Shown: positions 22,795 through 34,416 of the stretch, one piece after another | Position numbering within the stretch: the first letter of the stretch is position 1 | Layout of the letters: each line of letters opens with the position of its first letter | The notes under the pieces: model-generated | Databases searched by the model: none | Told to the model about the DNA's origin: nothing | Seen by the model: only the letters and a program-made list of their open reading frames with translations | Assembly (NCBI GenBank): GCA_022836615.1 | Contig: MU405286.1 | Span: forward strand, 62,001 to 126,000 | Origin: Annulohypoxylon bovei var. microspora | Taxonomy: Eukaryota; Ascomycota; Sordariomycetes; Xylariales; Hypoxylaceae | DNA length: 64,000 nt | Reading direction: 5' to 3' | Translations under genes and position numbers: made by a program

Positions 22795-23262
22795 TGCGTT
22801 CACTGAATGAGGTATGTAGAACCACAAAATCAACACCAGATCGCATGTGCCGTCCGGTCAGGTCGTGAGTTACACATTTTAAAGCCGTCTTTAGACCTAA
22901 GAAGCTGAAGAGGGGATGGGGCTGAGCATTTCGGTCAGGCGATTAACCAATCAATCCAGCTAGTAGCAGCCCATGCAAAACTGCTTAGAGGTGTAGGTTG
23001 TTAGGTTGCCTCACTTGCATCGGATAAGCGAAGATAGCGTCTAGAGAGCCTGCGCAGGGCTATTTATAGGTAGTTCGCGGACAAGTGCTATATAATCTAT
23101 GGTGGCGTTTCGGGGCTCATCTCATGAAGCTCATGGAAATTGCATCTCGATAAAGCTCAGCTGACGACAGCAATGATAGTCGCAATGTTTCTGTTAACAC
23201 TATAAACTGCCAGTTAAAGATCATGCAAATTCGATGCCGATTCAATATTGTCATCCAGCGCC
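22795..23262. promoter_or_regulatory. Divergent intergenic region (two promoters)
   Basis: This 468-base spacer lies between the membrane-anchored protein gene (minus) and the large unknown gene (plus). It must contain both promoters. No clear TATA or factor site stands out. Confidence 0.4.
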
Positions 23263-26200
23263 ATGTCGAATAGTCAAAATCAAACCAAGGCAACGTCTAC
23301 AATCGACGTTGGACTTAATCTTAGGTCCCCATCATTTGAACCAGGAGACGATCAACAAGATTCATGGAATTTATTAAACCAGAATAACAAGAATAAGGCA
23401 ACACAGATTGTACCTCGAATCAATTATTTTACAGATAACGATAATAAGAGTCGTGATGAGCAACAGATTTCGAGTCGTAGCAGCCCGCCTGGCTCAATTT
23501 CCAAGAAAGTTACCGAGGAGACATCTACGAAACCTCCACCACCTACCTCAGTTCCATATGTTAAGACACTTTCCAAAAGAAAAGTAAATGGTATTTGGGA
23601 TCCATGTAATACCACCGATATCACAGTTCATCTGGCATTGTCCACGCAAGAAGATCTCGACGAAATTCTCGAGGAGTTTTACCGTCTCCAGAGGCTAGGC
23701 CGCTTTGTCTCCGCCAAACAGTTCTTCGCAGAAAATCTACGCGAGCACATGGAGAGACCTCAGGTCCTTATGGGATATATAGAAATGTTGCTCGAACAGG
23801 GCGATTATAAGGCTTTATCCGATATGGACAGCGATACCATGAATAACGCATGCGATGGCCTCATTAACGGCAGTGATAGGTTCTTACTTACGATGCATTG
23901 GGAACTAACAATGCTGCTCGCTGCTCACTATAGACCTGCTAGACGTAGTGTTTACTTGACGAAACGGGACGTCGTCGATGAAGCCATCGATGAGCTTCAC
24001 GCTGCTGTAACTGCCAGTGAAAGAAGTATAACTTCAACCGAGGTTAGTCTACCTGTGATCCCTTGACAGCACTTACTACTTGCTAATTAATTAGATCAAA
24101 ATTCTTGCTTTGCTTTATCGCTTGTGTGATTTAGTAGGCGATCATTTGATCCCTCGGCGTCTTCGAGAAGAGTTCCCCTCGAAGTTTCATGAAGAACTGT
24201 ACACAAATCTCCTCAGAGAAGGCCGCATATGGGATCTTCGTGATATTGCCGTAGCAAGCATATCTTCACATGCTGATATCACTAGATATTGGGGCGACAC
24301 CCGGAGCTTCGTTGAAGATTGGTCAAGAATGAAGACTGACACATCGACAACTCTCGCGCTTCTCGATATTCTTGTATCTCTTACAATCCGCGAACTTGAA
24401 GACTCAACAGGAAGTAAGGAGAAGACTGAAATTTTTATGAGACAATCTGCACCACTTGCACTTTGGATAATAGAACACGACCCCGAGAGTATGAAAAGTC
24501 GATCTTTCATAAGATGGATGTTGGCAAAGGCCCAATTTACTGATAATAAAGGACCCCGCTACACTCACTCCTTTGGGATGCAACTCAGGTCATGGCCAGG
24601 CGTGGTAGTCCATTCGAGACGACTTCACATACCTCAATACATCCCCGTGAATGGCGAAAATCCGGGTTGGAAGGCGGATAATGCAGCCCCCAAATTCGAA
24701 CGCCCGGTCAGGATGGCAATGACAATCTCGAGAGAACTTGGCGACTATCAGACCGAGGTTATAGCCCTGCAGAGACTCATCGTATTATCTGGGAAACCAG
24801 ATAGAGAATTCGAAGAACTTTGCAATCTACAAAGTATAACCCAAGGGGACACCTACGGCTATTCGAGAACGTTGACATCGAGATATTTGATATCTAATAC
24901 GGAGGACTCGAAGCAGGACTTAAAACTAGAAATCTCTAAACTCTTCGACACCCCCAATTTCACGAACTGCATATCCATGTTAGATTCGTGGATTCTCAAC
25001 ATGCTGCAGTACTCTCTAGAAGGCGATGGACCAGTGGCCGAACAAGCGTTGGATGAAGCTTTCGAGGATTATCACAATCTTCCATGGGAGTTCCGAAGAG
25101 AAATTGATGGAAAGTTCCCAGCTTTCCAACGAGGTACCGGTCGCACGATGAACAATTCGCCCTTGTCCAGGCTCGAATCTCGGTTCAGAGGACAGAGAGG
25201 CCAGGATACGAAGGAAAACCCGGAGGCTACGGCCTTCAATAGGAGAAGAAAACGCTCAACAACCGGAGGACACGATGGCTTAGGATCCAAACTCCACATC
25301 CGCAACCGGAATACGAGCCCCCTTAAAACAACAGAGGAATATGAATATACTGACGATTCCTACGAAACTGAAAGTTCCTTTCGCGATCGTCTAAATTTTT
25401 CGAATAGGTTACATCATAGCCACCACCACCCAGGCTATGGAAGGGCAGATGTGGAGCCGACGGCAACTCCCCAGCAAGCACGGCCTACGGTAAGCTTCTC
25501 TTCGAAGCCTCGCAAACCAGGCCCGAGTTTGGCCTCAGGGGAACCATCCCAACCGACACCCCGCACCGTTCCGAGTATTTATGACCAATCTCAGCGCGGG
25601 TCTGAAATAGTGATAGATAGTAACGGACCTACAATCAATGATGTGATAGTAGGCGACAACAGATATCGGCGGGGCTTCACGCCCGGCCGGAATAGGGAGG
25701 GCGGACCGGGACTCAAGGATCATCTTCAAAATGAGCCCCCGGGCTCGCCAAAGAAACAATCCGCCGCGAAGCCTTTGGGAGAATCAACTACAGAAGAAAA
25801 CAGTAATCCGAATATAGATGGTCATATTAGCGAGCTTGGTGAGGGACATCAACATGAGCGAAGGCCAGTCACAATTACCGAAGAAGCTGAAAGCGGTTCT
25901 TCCCCCACCAATATCTCAGATAATGAGAAGCCTGTGGCAGAGGGAGGACAAAAGGAAGATGGCCAGGGAACTAACCAGTTAGATGGAGGAGGAAAGGAAA
26001 CCCACGTCCAAGAAGGCGTTGGTGATGTCGAACATAAGGGCAAAGAACCTGCGAGTGAAAAAGAGGAACCTCGATGGCTTGAAATGACTTTAGCAGCTCC
26101 GGGAGGAAACCCGGCTGCTGCCTCACAAAGAGTACAGGAAGAACCCATACCATCGATGACTCAGACTGGACCTAAGACGAACCCAAGAGCAACAGTTGAG

Positions 26201-26281
26201 AGTGCAAAATACGTTGACGAGGACTCAGAGGCAAGCTTCGAAGACGACTACTTCTATTCAATTGTCGAAGAAGTTGATTAA
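23263..26281 (+). CDS. Large conserved fungal protein of unknown function (two exons)
   Basis: Exons 23263-24042 and 24095-26281 give 988 aa. The intron has GTTAGT, a GCTAAT branch and TTAG. The first ATG is at 23263; the longer frame starts at a TTG. Residues about 120-200 form a helical stretch with EDLDEILEEFYRLQRLGRFV, then SAKQFFAENLREHME and an EMLLEQGDYKAL segment. This resembles a TPR-like or helical-repeat module. The helical region continues to about residue 610. The C-terminal third is disordered: Arg/Ser-rich first, then acidic and Gly/Glu-rich, ending in an acidic EDDYFYSIVEEVD. I recall similar proteins in Colletotrichum and relatives without a known role. It may be a scaffold. 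There is no catalytic motif. Confidence 0.75.
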
Positions 26282-26783
26282 TGGTCCTCGCTTCTATTTG
26301 TTGGCTTTTAGGTCAATGGAAATCTTTGACTTCGGATTTTTCATATCCCCTATAGTTACTAATTAATCAATGTAAGATTAGAGTCACCATTAATTTTTAA
26401 ATACCGTACCTTTACTTAAGGGGTTGATATTAAAGGTTATTACGCAAGCCACAAAGCCATAGCACTGCCACGATGAGATGAGGTGGCGAGAGGTACCAAA
26501 AAAACACAGTGTGGGCTTGCATTAGCGCCTGCAGCCTAGCAAAGCTGAACCCTAGAGCCCCTCCAAAAGGAAGGTATGGGGTGATACACCATACTGTATA
26601 CATACCCCAGTTTTCAGCTCAGCTCGCATGAAATCAACCACTCATCATCACCTTCCTTTCTTCACTTTACGACTCATACATTTCCACCTCGACTTCACTC
26701 CAACATTTCATTTCCTACCTATCTGTCGGCCATCGCGATTATTTCTATAGACCTCCCTACGTCCTAGACAAAAGACCGTCGCC
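26282..26783. promoter_or_regulatory. Promoter region of the PMP3/SNA4-like gene
   Basis: About 500 bases with no gene. The last 150 bases are pyrimidine-rich, typical of a highly expressed fungal leader. Two CCCCT/AGGGG pentamers, near 26419-26423 and 26558-26562, match the stress-response element core. Pentamers occur often by chance. Confidence 0.4.
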
Positions 26784-27501
26784 ATGTGTTGTTCCGCAGA
26801 CCTATTCCTCGGCCTCCTGGCCATCCTCTTCCCGCCTTTGCCTGGTACGTCATCACCATCGACCATCTCCATCTCCGTCCCCATCGCCATTTGCCCCCGC
26901 CCGCCGCTATTCGTCTGCCTTGCGTCGCGCGCCGGGCCAGCAGCCAACGGCGCCGCACCACGCATCGCGACAATCTACGATGGCTATCAAACATCCTAAC
27001 AGAAGATTCTTAAGAGCATGTAACTAACAATTTGAAACAATCACAGTCTGGGTAAAGACCGGCCTCTGCTCCGCCGACTCCATCATCAACATCCTGCTCT
27101 GCATGCTGGGCTACGTAAGTCCCCTGTCTCCTCCCCCCCTCCCCATCCCCATCCCCATCCTCCACCAACCTCACCTCTAACAAACCCACCCACCCCTCCA
27201 GCTCCCCGGCCTGATCCACTCGTGGTACATAATCTCCAAGTTCCCCGAGCTGTACGAGTACGAGGCGGTCGCGCCCGAGGACGCCGAGTCGGGGCAGCGG
27301 GTGACGTACGTGTTCGTCGCGCAGCCGCAGTCCGAGCGGCCGCCGCAGGCCTCGCCCGCGAACCCCAACTACGGCACCGCGTCCGCCGGCAACGGCGCCT
27401 CCTCCTCCTCGTCCGCCGCCGGCCCTAGCCAGCACGACCCCGCCCCGCCCACCTACGCCGAGGCCGTCAAGGGCGACCACAAGGTGCAGACCCAGGACTA
27501 G
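26784..27501 (+). CDS. PMP3/SNA-type plasma membrane proteolipid with PPxY tail (three exons)
   Basis: Exons 26784-26844, 27047-27114 and 27202-27501 give 142 aa. The first 55 residues are a classic PMP3/RCI2 module: CCSADLFLGLLAILFPPLPV, then TGLCSADSIINILLCMLGYL and PGLIHSWYII. This makes two membrane helices with the conserved Pro pair and Ser-Ala-Asp. Plain Pmp3 is about 55 aa and affects membrane potential and salt tolerance. Here an 85-residue Pro/Ala/Ser-rich tail follows and ends near PPTYAEAV. A PPTY is a PY motif, which in yeast Sna3/Sna4 recruits the Rsp5 ubiquitin ligase for vacuolar sorting. I therefore call it SNA4-like. Three exons fit the fungal family. The first intron (202 nt) is long for this window. 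Confidence 0.88.
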
Positions 27502-27941
27502 GCGTCGCCTTCGTCTTCGCCGGAGCCCTGCTACCGTCGCGAGCAGTACGAGATGTCCGGCCCCGCCATGCCGGGTGCTCACCCGCAGTGGCGCTCGGTG
27601 TCGGGCTTGTACCTGCGAGATTTTAGGCTGCCCCGGACGCTCTGCGATCTCGAGTACCCGTGGGAGGGGCGGGCGCGGTGCCACGTGTGAATAACAGGTT
27701 TTCTTTTTTTGCTTTCTACGGCGTTGGAGATACGGTTGGTTTGGCTCGCAGTACAGTCTCTTCACACGGTTCGGCTCGGCTCAGGGTCTTGGGAGGATAT
27801 GGGGTGCATGTAACATCGATCGCCACTGTAAAAAGGCAGCAGCAGCAGAACACGGCTTTGGTAAAGCATCATGGTAGTAACGACGTATATTTGCACATAA
27901 ACACTCTATCTATCTGTTTGTCTGTCTGTGTCCGTGCAAGA
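27502..27941. other. Convergent 3' region
   Basis: About 440 bases between convergent genes: the PMP3-like gene (+) and the five-exon unknown gene (-). It should hold both 3' UTRs. The many overlapping open frames here reflect high GC content, not genes. A short run of CAG-type triplets (GGCAGCAGCAGCAG) lies near 27835. Confidence 0.4.
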
Positions 27942-29984
27942 TCATATCTCGCGTGCCCCCGCCCACGCGTTCCTGTCCGCGTGCTCTTCGCTCGTCCTGT
28001 TCTTTCCGCCGCTCCGCTTCCGCCGGCCGTGGTACACGCAGACCCCGGTGCCGCCGGACTTGTGGCGCTTGTTGGCCGGGCACATGGGGCTGTTGGGAAG
28101 GTGTTCCGGCATGTCGAACTCGAAGGAGCTGGGCGCCATGGCCCCGTACCGGGGCACCGCCACCGGCACCTCCCACCACTCCTTGCCCAGGTCCCTCTTC
28201 TCCTTCTCCTTCTCCTTTTCCGTTTCCTCCTCTTGCTTCCGCCCACCCACGTCCCGCTCCTTAGGCTCGATAGAGGTGGGGAGAGAGGGGTGGTAGAATT
28301 CGACCTGCTCGACGGTGCCCCCGAGACTGCTGCCGCGCACCGGCGGCGTCGAGATGTCGAAGAAGAACGAGCGCGGTCGACCGGCGCGGTGGCCGCTTTC
28401 GCGGAGCGGTGGCGTCTTGACGCGCGTTGCTTCCTTTGTGTGTACTGTGATTAGTCGTAAAACTGATAGAGCTGTGGGTAGGAAGTACTGAAGAAATGTT
28501 AGACTTACACCACCTGGAAATTGCGTAGAGAAGGAATTGAACGGGTCTGTGCCAATATGTTAATTTAATTTGCTCTTGTCTTTTTTTTAGCTTTGCCTCT
28601 TACCTTGACTCTCCTTTCGTCTGCCCCCTTTTCCTTTGAATTAGTCCTCTCCCGCGCAAAGAGGGGGAAACGAAAGAGAGGAAAGTAGCTCACACGCGCC
28701 TATATCGGAAACCGGGCTAGTAAACGGCGTCCGACCGCGAAGCACGTCGCGGACGGAACTCGAGACGGAGCTTGTGACGCTGGCCTCGGAGCCGGCTGAG
28801 GGTTCGCGGTGCCAAGGGCTCTTGCCGAAGAGCTTGCGCGACCAACTACCCCGGCCTTCCTTGCTTTCCTCGCGCATCAGCGATGCTACGCGGCGCATCG
28901 CTGACTGGCTCTGGCTATGGCGCACAAGCTGTGCCTTCGCGCCGCCGATCTTGCTCTTGACGTAGCCGTAGCCGTAGCCCTCGTCGTGGTCGTACGTCTT
29001 GTCAATCTTCTATACGAGGGGCGCGGTAGATATTTGTCAGCGTTCTGCCATAGCCACGAATATAGGGGGAAGGCGGCTAAGAAAGGACAGTCGGAGTTAA
29101 GTTTATTATTCTAAACTTACAGGTTTGTGGTCCGGGAGGAGTCTCGCTATAAACGACCTCTTGGACTTGCCCTCCTGGCTAGGCGGCGACGAGTGGAAAA
29201 TGGAAGAAATGGAAGCTGTGGCGGTGCTTGATGGCTTCTCTACGGGGGTCGCGAGGGGGGTAGCAGAGTCCGAGTCCCCATCTACGTGAGTGAGTGGCGA
29301 GCTCTGCACCAGCTTTGGAGTCAGTTTCGGTATGGACGTGCCATTCTTACAGCTGTGGTAATCGAATCCTAAGCCGGGAGATCTCTGCAGTGATAGAACA
29401 TGGGCTTCTTCGGTTAGATAGGGGCTGCTCAGGGGCGTCTGCTGCAGCGTTCGATTTAGGGGGAACATGGACCCGCCGCTCTCGCTGCTGGTGCCGTGGC
29501 GTGGTAACGGGGGTCTCTGAAGAGATTGGACGTGTGCTTCTTCCGTGAGAAAAGGGCTTGGATGGGGCGTCTGGTTCCATGGATTGCTCGGAGAGTGCTC
29601 CAGGTCGTCTTGCGTATCTCTTCCGGAGCTGCTTTTTCCAGAGCGCTTGCGCCACTTGAAGTGCTTCATGATCTTGCTAGGGCTTTCGACAATCTCGCGT
29701 TCGGCCCAGTAGCCCGCCGGAAACCAGACCCATTCGTGTCCGTCTCTGGCGGGCCGCGGCGGGTCGATAAAGGTGTTAGGAGAGACCGGCGCGCTGTTGT
29801 AAATTTCCTTTGTACATTGGCGAGCAGTCAAATTCGCGGTTGTTACAGATGCCACCGATGATGATGGCAACCTGCTTGTTGGTCCGTCAACGCCGGAGAT
29901 GCTGCGAATTCTCCATCGACTGGTGGTGCTCTTGCGATGAAGCCATTCAGACGAAGGGCTGATGTCTTCGGGACTGTCCTCCAT
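27942..29984 (-). CDS. Conserved fungal protein of unknown function (five exons, predicted micro-exon)
   Basis: Exons 29984-29121, 29009-28696, 28620-28604, 28546-28509 and 28433-27942 give 574 aa. Exon 3 is a 17-base micro-exon; an alternative reading uses donor 28694 and a 24-base exon starting at 28627, also in frame. The N-terminal exon has HEWVWFPAGYWAEREI (about 83-98). It then carries two copies of SP-F/Y-LTEEAHV-Q/L-SLQR (143-157 and 187-201). Exon 2 has a Gly/Tyr run and KSKIGGAKAQLVRHSQSQSA. The last exon has PRSFFFDISTPP, then a Lys/Glu-rich stretch. It ends in EFDMPEHLPNSPMCPANK and GGTGVCVYHGRRK, the part I recognise from other fungal hypothetical proteins. The CPAN...CVYHGRR end could bind metal. 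No enzymatic motif is seen. Confidence 0.7.
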
Positions 29985-30624
29985 GGCGGCGATTCGGCAT
30001 TCTTAAGAGAAAGATAGGTAGGATAGAAATAAATCAAGGGGCTCTATGATGATTAATAATAGGTTATGCTTGAAGATAGTGAAGAATTATGATTGAGGGT
30101 AATTTATAGGAAGTCTCGCAAAGGATGAGGAGGCCAAGAAGGCCTAGTTAAAAATGCAAACATTTTGACAACTTGAAGTTAGTATAACTAAACCTCTTTA
30201 ATTTTGTAACATCTTATTTTTGATGGAGGCTCCTGTTACAAAGCAATTGCCTTGCCCTTTTCTACACTAGCAATTCGTTCACGCTTGCTTATAATCCGTA
30301 CATGAAATATGCCTGCCGCCTGCCTTACCTAGTAGGCATCTTGCGTGATGCGTGATGCAGGTGGAGAATGAAACTTCCATGCACTTTCCTCTATAACGTT
30401 AATTTGGTAAAAGGAGACAGGGGTAATTCCTTTTGCTGCCATTTCTTGGAGTGGTTGTTCGTTAGACATATTCTATGTACTCTAGCGTAGCACTCTAGCC
30501 TATGAGGATCTTGTACACGATGAGTTTATCCTACAAAATCCTTCCTTTTCCTGTTTGCTATATGTACATTGGTTTTTTACATACCTAGGTAGGTAGGTAA
30601 CTATATATTACCTTTATATCCATA
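29985..30624. other. Intergenic region
   Basis: About 640 bases with no gene: promoter of the five-exon gene and 3' flank of SUV3. The dispersed motif appears in its longest form at 30582-30599 (ACCTAGGTAGGTAGGTAA). Confidence 0.5.
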
Positions 30625-33033
30625 TCAGGCATGTGCGTTGGATCGATGGGTTCGACCGCTTCTCGCAGCTGTAGCTGTAGTAGAGTTTGGCTCTAGTCGA
30701 GTGATAGGTTGTATCTCGTCAGAGATGTCGAAGAGGGGTTCTTCGTGCCCTTCCTCGTTCCATTCACCATGTAATTCGTGACCGTGTTCGTCGGTTGAAG
30801 CATCGTCTCCAAGGACCACTCCCTTCTGACGCAACGAACTCTCGGCTTTCCTCCGAATGCTTTCTATTCTCGCTTTGCGCTGGGCCTCGCTGACACTGAA
30901 TTTTCCTAGATGGGCATCGATCTTTTCCTCGACTAGCCCTTTGACATGGAAGGCTAGGTTCTGGCTACGAAACACGCCGGTATAACGGTAGCTAAGCCAG
31001 AGGTAGAGCGTGATCGTCTTGTGGAGAGCTTCTAGTCGTTGCAAGTACTCGCCTGGACTATTCTGGAACTCGTCCTCATCGATGTCCAGTAGCTCTAGGT
31101 CGACAGCTGCGACATCAACAAGGTTACCGCCTTCCGAACGGGAAATACACTTCGCGAAAGATTGCACAACTGAAGATCCTGATCTCTCCCGTAGGGCGAC
31201 CGGCGCGTTCAAGAAGACGCAACGATCATAGACGGACATGGGAAAGGGCTGGATGAGTTCGGCAACGTCTAACATCTCCTTTAGATGGCAAAGGTGAAAC
31301 CTCGGAGAAGTCTGGGCGATGTCTCGTAAGCGGGATATGATGTAGCTGAATGCCGTATTCGGAGGAAAGTAAGATGAAAAGCGCTCGACCACGGAGGGTG
31401 GAGGTTGTATGCCAGCCGATTTTATAGGTTCGGGTTCCCGACTAAAAGCGTCTTTGATGATTTTAAGATCACCATTTTCAAAAGCTGTTACTAAGCCAGG
31501 TTGGTTCATTTCGACCGGACCGCTCAGTTCTGTCTCGGAAATGGCCGCCTGGCGTGCTGTTCTGAAGCGGCCAGCCCTCCCCCCTATCTGTTTAATCCCA
31601 GATGTTGATATTTGCCGATAACCGACAGAGCTACGTTTATGCGTCTGTTCGAAAACAACTCGCTTTATTTCCAAGTTGAGGCCCATGCCAATGGCATCGC
31701 TGGCAACAAGAAAATCATAATCGTTGTCGGGATCGTTGAAGAGCGTGGCTTGCTGGGCACGGGTTTCCGGTGGTAGTGATCCGTAGATCATAGCACACCG
31801 GCGTCCCGTAGCCTCCTCTATCTGCTTTTTCAATGTATGTATGCCGAGTCTCGAAAATGTGACGACGGCATCGCCCTTTTCAAGATTCTTCAGCGACCCT
31901 CCCAAGCTCTTCTCCATAGTTTCTAGCGGGCTTAGTCTGTTATACCGCGTGACGATGCATTTGTCACCGATAGTAGCGCATAGGGATTGGATTAGTTCTA
32001 CGGTGCGCTCCTCTCCGCAGAGATGGACTTCTTTAGCTTGCACGCCAAGAAATGCCTGTGTCCATGCCCATCCTCTTTCGATATCTCCGATCATCTGGAT
32101 CTCGTCGATGACTGCAACGTCTACCAGATGGTTTAGAGGGGTCATCTCGACGGTACAGCTTCGGAAATAGTTATCCTCGTCCTCCGGGATTCGTTGTTCT
32201 TCACCAGTTATCAAGGCGCATGGCTTGCCTTTGGCCACGAACCGAGTATAGACTTCGTGTGCTAATAACCTAAGCGGCCCTGCGTAGATACCCGACTTGG
32301 CATTCTCCAATGCTTTCAGGGCATTGTAGGTCTTGCCTGAGTTCGTCGGACCTACATGTAGATAGATAGTACGCTGTAGGGCTCTTGTAGCGGGGAACCA
32401 TTCATATGGGAACCGGAAATCGGCAATCTTCTTATGGGTGGCGGTGATACCTTTGGGGAACCTCGAGCGCATGAGGAAATCTTGAAAGCTATAGGCCAAC
32501 TGGCTAGCAAGCCCAGCTTGGTCACCTTCGATGAAGGCATTTCGCAGAGTCCAGAACAGCCGGTTGTTGCTCTTCGAAATGACCTGCATTTCAGCCAAGT
32601 CGCAAGCCTTCTCGAGTATAGTCCTGAACAACTTGACCTCGCGATCCAGATCAAGTTTCGAGTCGATCCCGAATCCTTTATACTCATTCGCTTTCGCTAT
32701 CCAGCTCCGTGACGAGTTCATCACTAAGTCATACTTACCAAGCATTAAGTTTCGGAATATCTTGTAAGTATGCTTGGCGTCTCGTCGTCCTGGATCCCGT
32801 GCCTTCTCCTCTGCTCGAGGAAACAGGGCGGCATGGCGAGCAGCTTGGTCATCTTTACGCATCAACCAGTGTGGTTTCTAAAAGCTTATTAATAATTATT
32901 ACTAGATATATGGTTGAGCAGGTGATGTTCTTACTGCTCTGGCGCAAGACGCCGTGGTTGAAAAAGCATGCTTACGACATGCTAGAAATGCGCAGCTTGA
33001 TCTAGCCGGTCCGATTCTGAGAAGGAGGCTCAT
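30625..33033 (-). CDS. SUV3: Mitochondrial ATP-dependent RNA helicase SUV3 (two exons)
   Basis: Exons 33033-32935 and 32877-30625 give 783 aa. Exon 1 encodes an Arg/Ser-rich, acid-free leader (MSLLLRIGPARSSCAFLACR) that looks like a mitochondrial targeting peptide. The intron (57 nt) has GTAAGA and TTAG, and the longest frame alone would miss this leader. The helicase core has Walker A GPTNSGKT (about 209-216), a DEIQ Walker B (about 291-294) and motif VI QIGGRAGR (about 463-470). It also has GLNLEIKRVVFE and the C-terminal SUV3 domain with PFPMSVYDRCVFLNAPVALR. SUV3 unwinds RNA with the Dss1 exonuclease in the mitochondrial degradosome (mtEXO) in yeast. Length and motif order fit the family. 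The C-terminal 60 residues are acidic and variable. Confidence 0.93.
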
Positions 33034-33638
33034 TGCGCATATAAAGGATGGGAATTTCTGGAATCATATTAAGACTGATTCCCTCCCATTCGAATTAACC
33101 TGTAATTACTTGACCTGTAATTAATTTCTTCCGGGTGAAAGCTCGGTAGGTAAATTCTCGACTTCAACTTTATGGCTATCGATGTGGACTATAAACCTTG
33201 GTGCATTCATAAATTTTCTTATCGTTAATCCCATAGTTTACCCGATAGGTACTAGGTACCAGATACGTAACTGTACGCAGATTTGCTTGTATGACAAATA
33301 CTGTACCGCGCCTACTTGACACACGGAGTACGGGCAAGTACCTCCTAGACTCCTTAGTACCTATGTAGAAATGGCTTGCTCCGAAACGTGGTTTCCCATT
33401 GGCCAGCCCGCCACCTAACGAATTCCCAGCGTCATTAACTTTGGCTAGAAGGCAGCTTAGACCCAACGCTCCGGGATTGCTGACTTAAACTTTGTCCAAT
33501 TCTATCGTCTCCATCAATTTCCAAGTCCCTCTCCTCTAAAATCCTAACCACTGCTCCCCTAAGTTATCAGATATTTCATACCAGGAGTCTAAAAAGCCAA
33601 TCACTCTCTAGGATAGGAGCCCTAGTACAACATTCGCG
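33034..33638. promoter_or_regulatory. Divergent promoter region between SUV3 and the R-SNARE gene
   Basis: About 605 bases with no credible gene. It holds the promoters of SUV3 (minus) and of the SNARE gene (plus). The minus-strand frame at 33176-33466 has no family features. A TACTAGGTACC motif variant lies near 33249. Confidence 0.45.
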
Positions 33639-34416
33639 ATGGCGTCTTCGTCGACACAAACTCCACTCCTCTAGTGCGTCTCGCTCCAGTCTTTACCTGT
33701 CGGAGGCGGCCAATGAAATGGGCTAACATGCGGGCAGCTCGTGCATCGCGCACCACACCACCATCCTCGCCGAGTGCACGACGTCGGCGTCGTCGCAGAC
33801 CTCGTCGCTCGCCTCCCTGATCCTGCCCAAGATCGGCCACGACTCGCCGCAGAAGCTCACGTACACGCACGGCTCGCACCACATCCACTACATCGCCGAG
33901 GCGCCGTCCGCGCACGCCGGCAACCCGTCCGCCGGCGGCCTCACCTTCCTCGTCATCGCCGAGTCGTCGCTGGGCCGCCGCGTGCCCTTCGGCTTCCTGT
34001 TCGAGATCCGCAAGCGCTTCTTCGACGAGTTCAACGCCGACGCCGCCGACTTCGCCGACATGCCGAACTACGGCGCCGGCAGCTTCAACGCCGAGCTCAA
34101 GGGCCTGATGGTCGAGTTCGGCACCACGAGCGGCGGCCGCGACGACGCCATCACGAACGTCCAGCGGGAGATGGACGACGTCCGCGGCATCATGACGCGC
34201 AACATCGAGGGCCTGCTGGAGAGGGGCGAGCGCATCGACCTGCTGATCGACAAGACCGACCGTCTGGGCGGCAGCGCGCGCGACTTCAGGGTTCGGAGTC
34301 AAAACTTGAAGCGGAGCATGTGGTGGAAGAACGTCAAATTGATGGCGCTGCTCATCCTAGTGCTTGTGTTGATCGTCGTCGCGATAGTGATTGCGGTAAA
34401 GAACGCTACGGGATGA
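33639..34416 (+). CDS. NYV1: Longin-domain R-SNARE, Nyv1/VAMP7-like (two exons)
   Basis: Exons 33639-33673 and 33738-34416 give 237 aa. The tiny first exon (35 bases) encodes MASSSTQTPLL and completes a Tyr codon at the junction. The N-terminal 120 residues form a longin domain, with SCIAHHTTILAECTTSA and LTFLVIAESSLGRRVPFGFL. The SNARE motif follows at about 140-200 (MDDVRGIMTRNIEGLLERGE), with the Arg that defines R-SNAREs in the zero layer. A C-terminal membrane anchor (LMALLILVLVLIVVAIVIAV) and a short luminal tail end the protein. In yeast Nyv1 acts in vacuole fusion; in filamentous fungi the longin plus TM layout marks the Nyv1/VAMP7 type. It is not Ykt6, which has no TM, nor Snc1, which lacks the longin. 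The gene is strongly GC-rich in exon 2. Confidence 0.87.

Noticed and set aside
27660..28454. Several overlapping plus-strand frames, up to 264 codons
   Set aside because: They oppose a well-supported spliced minus-strand gene and arise from high GC content.
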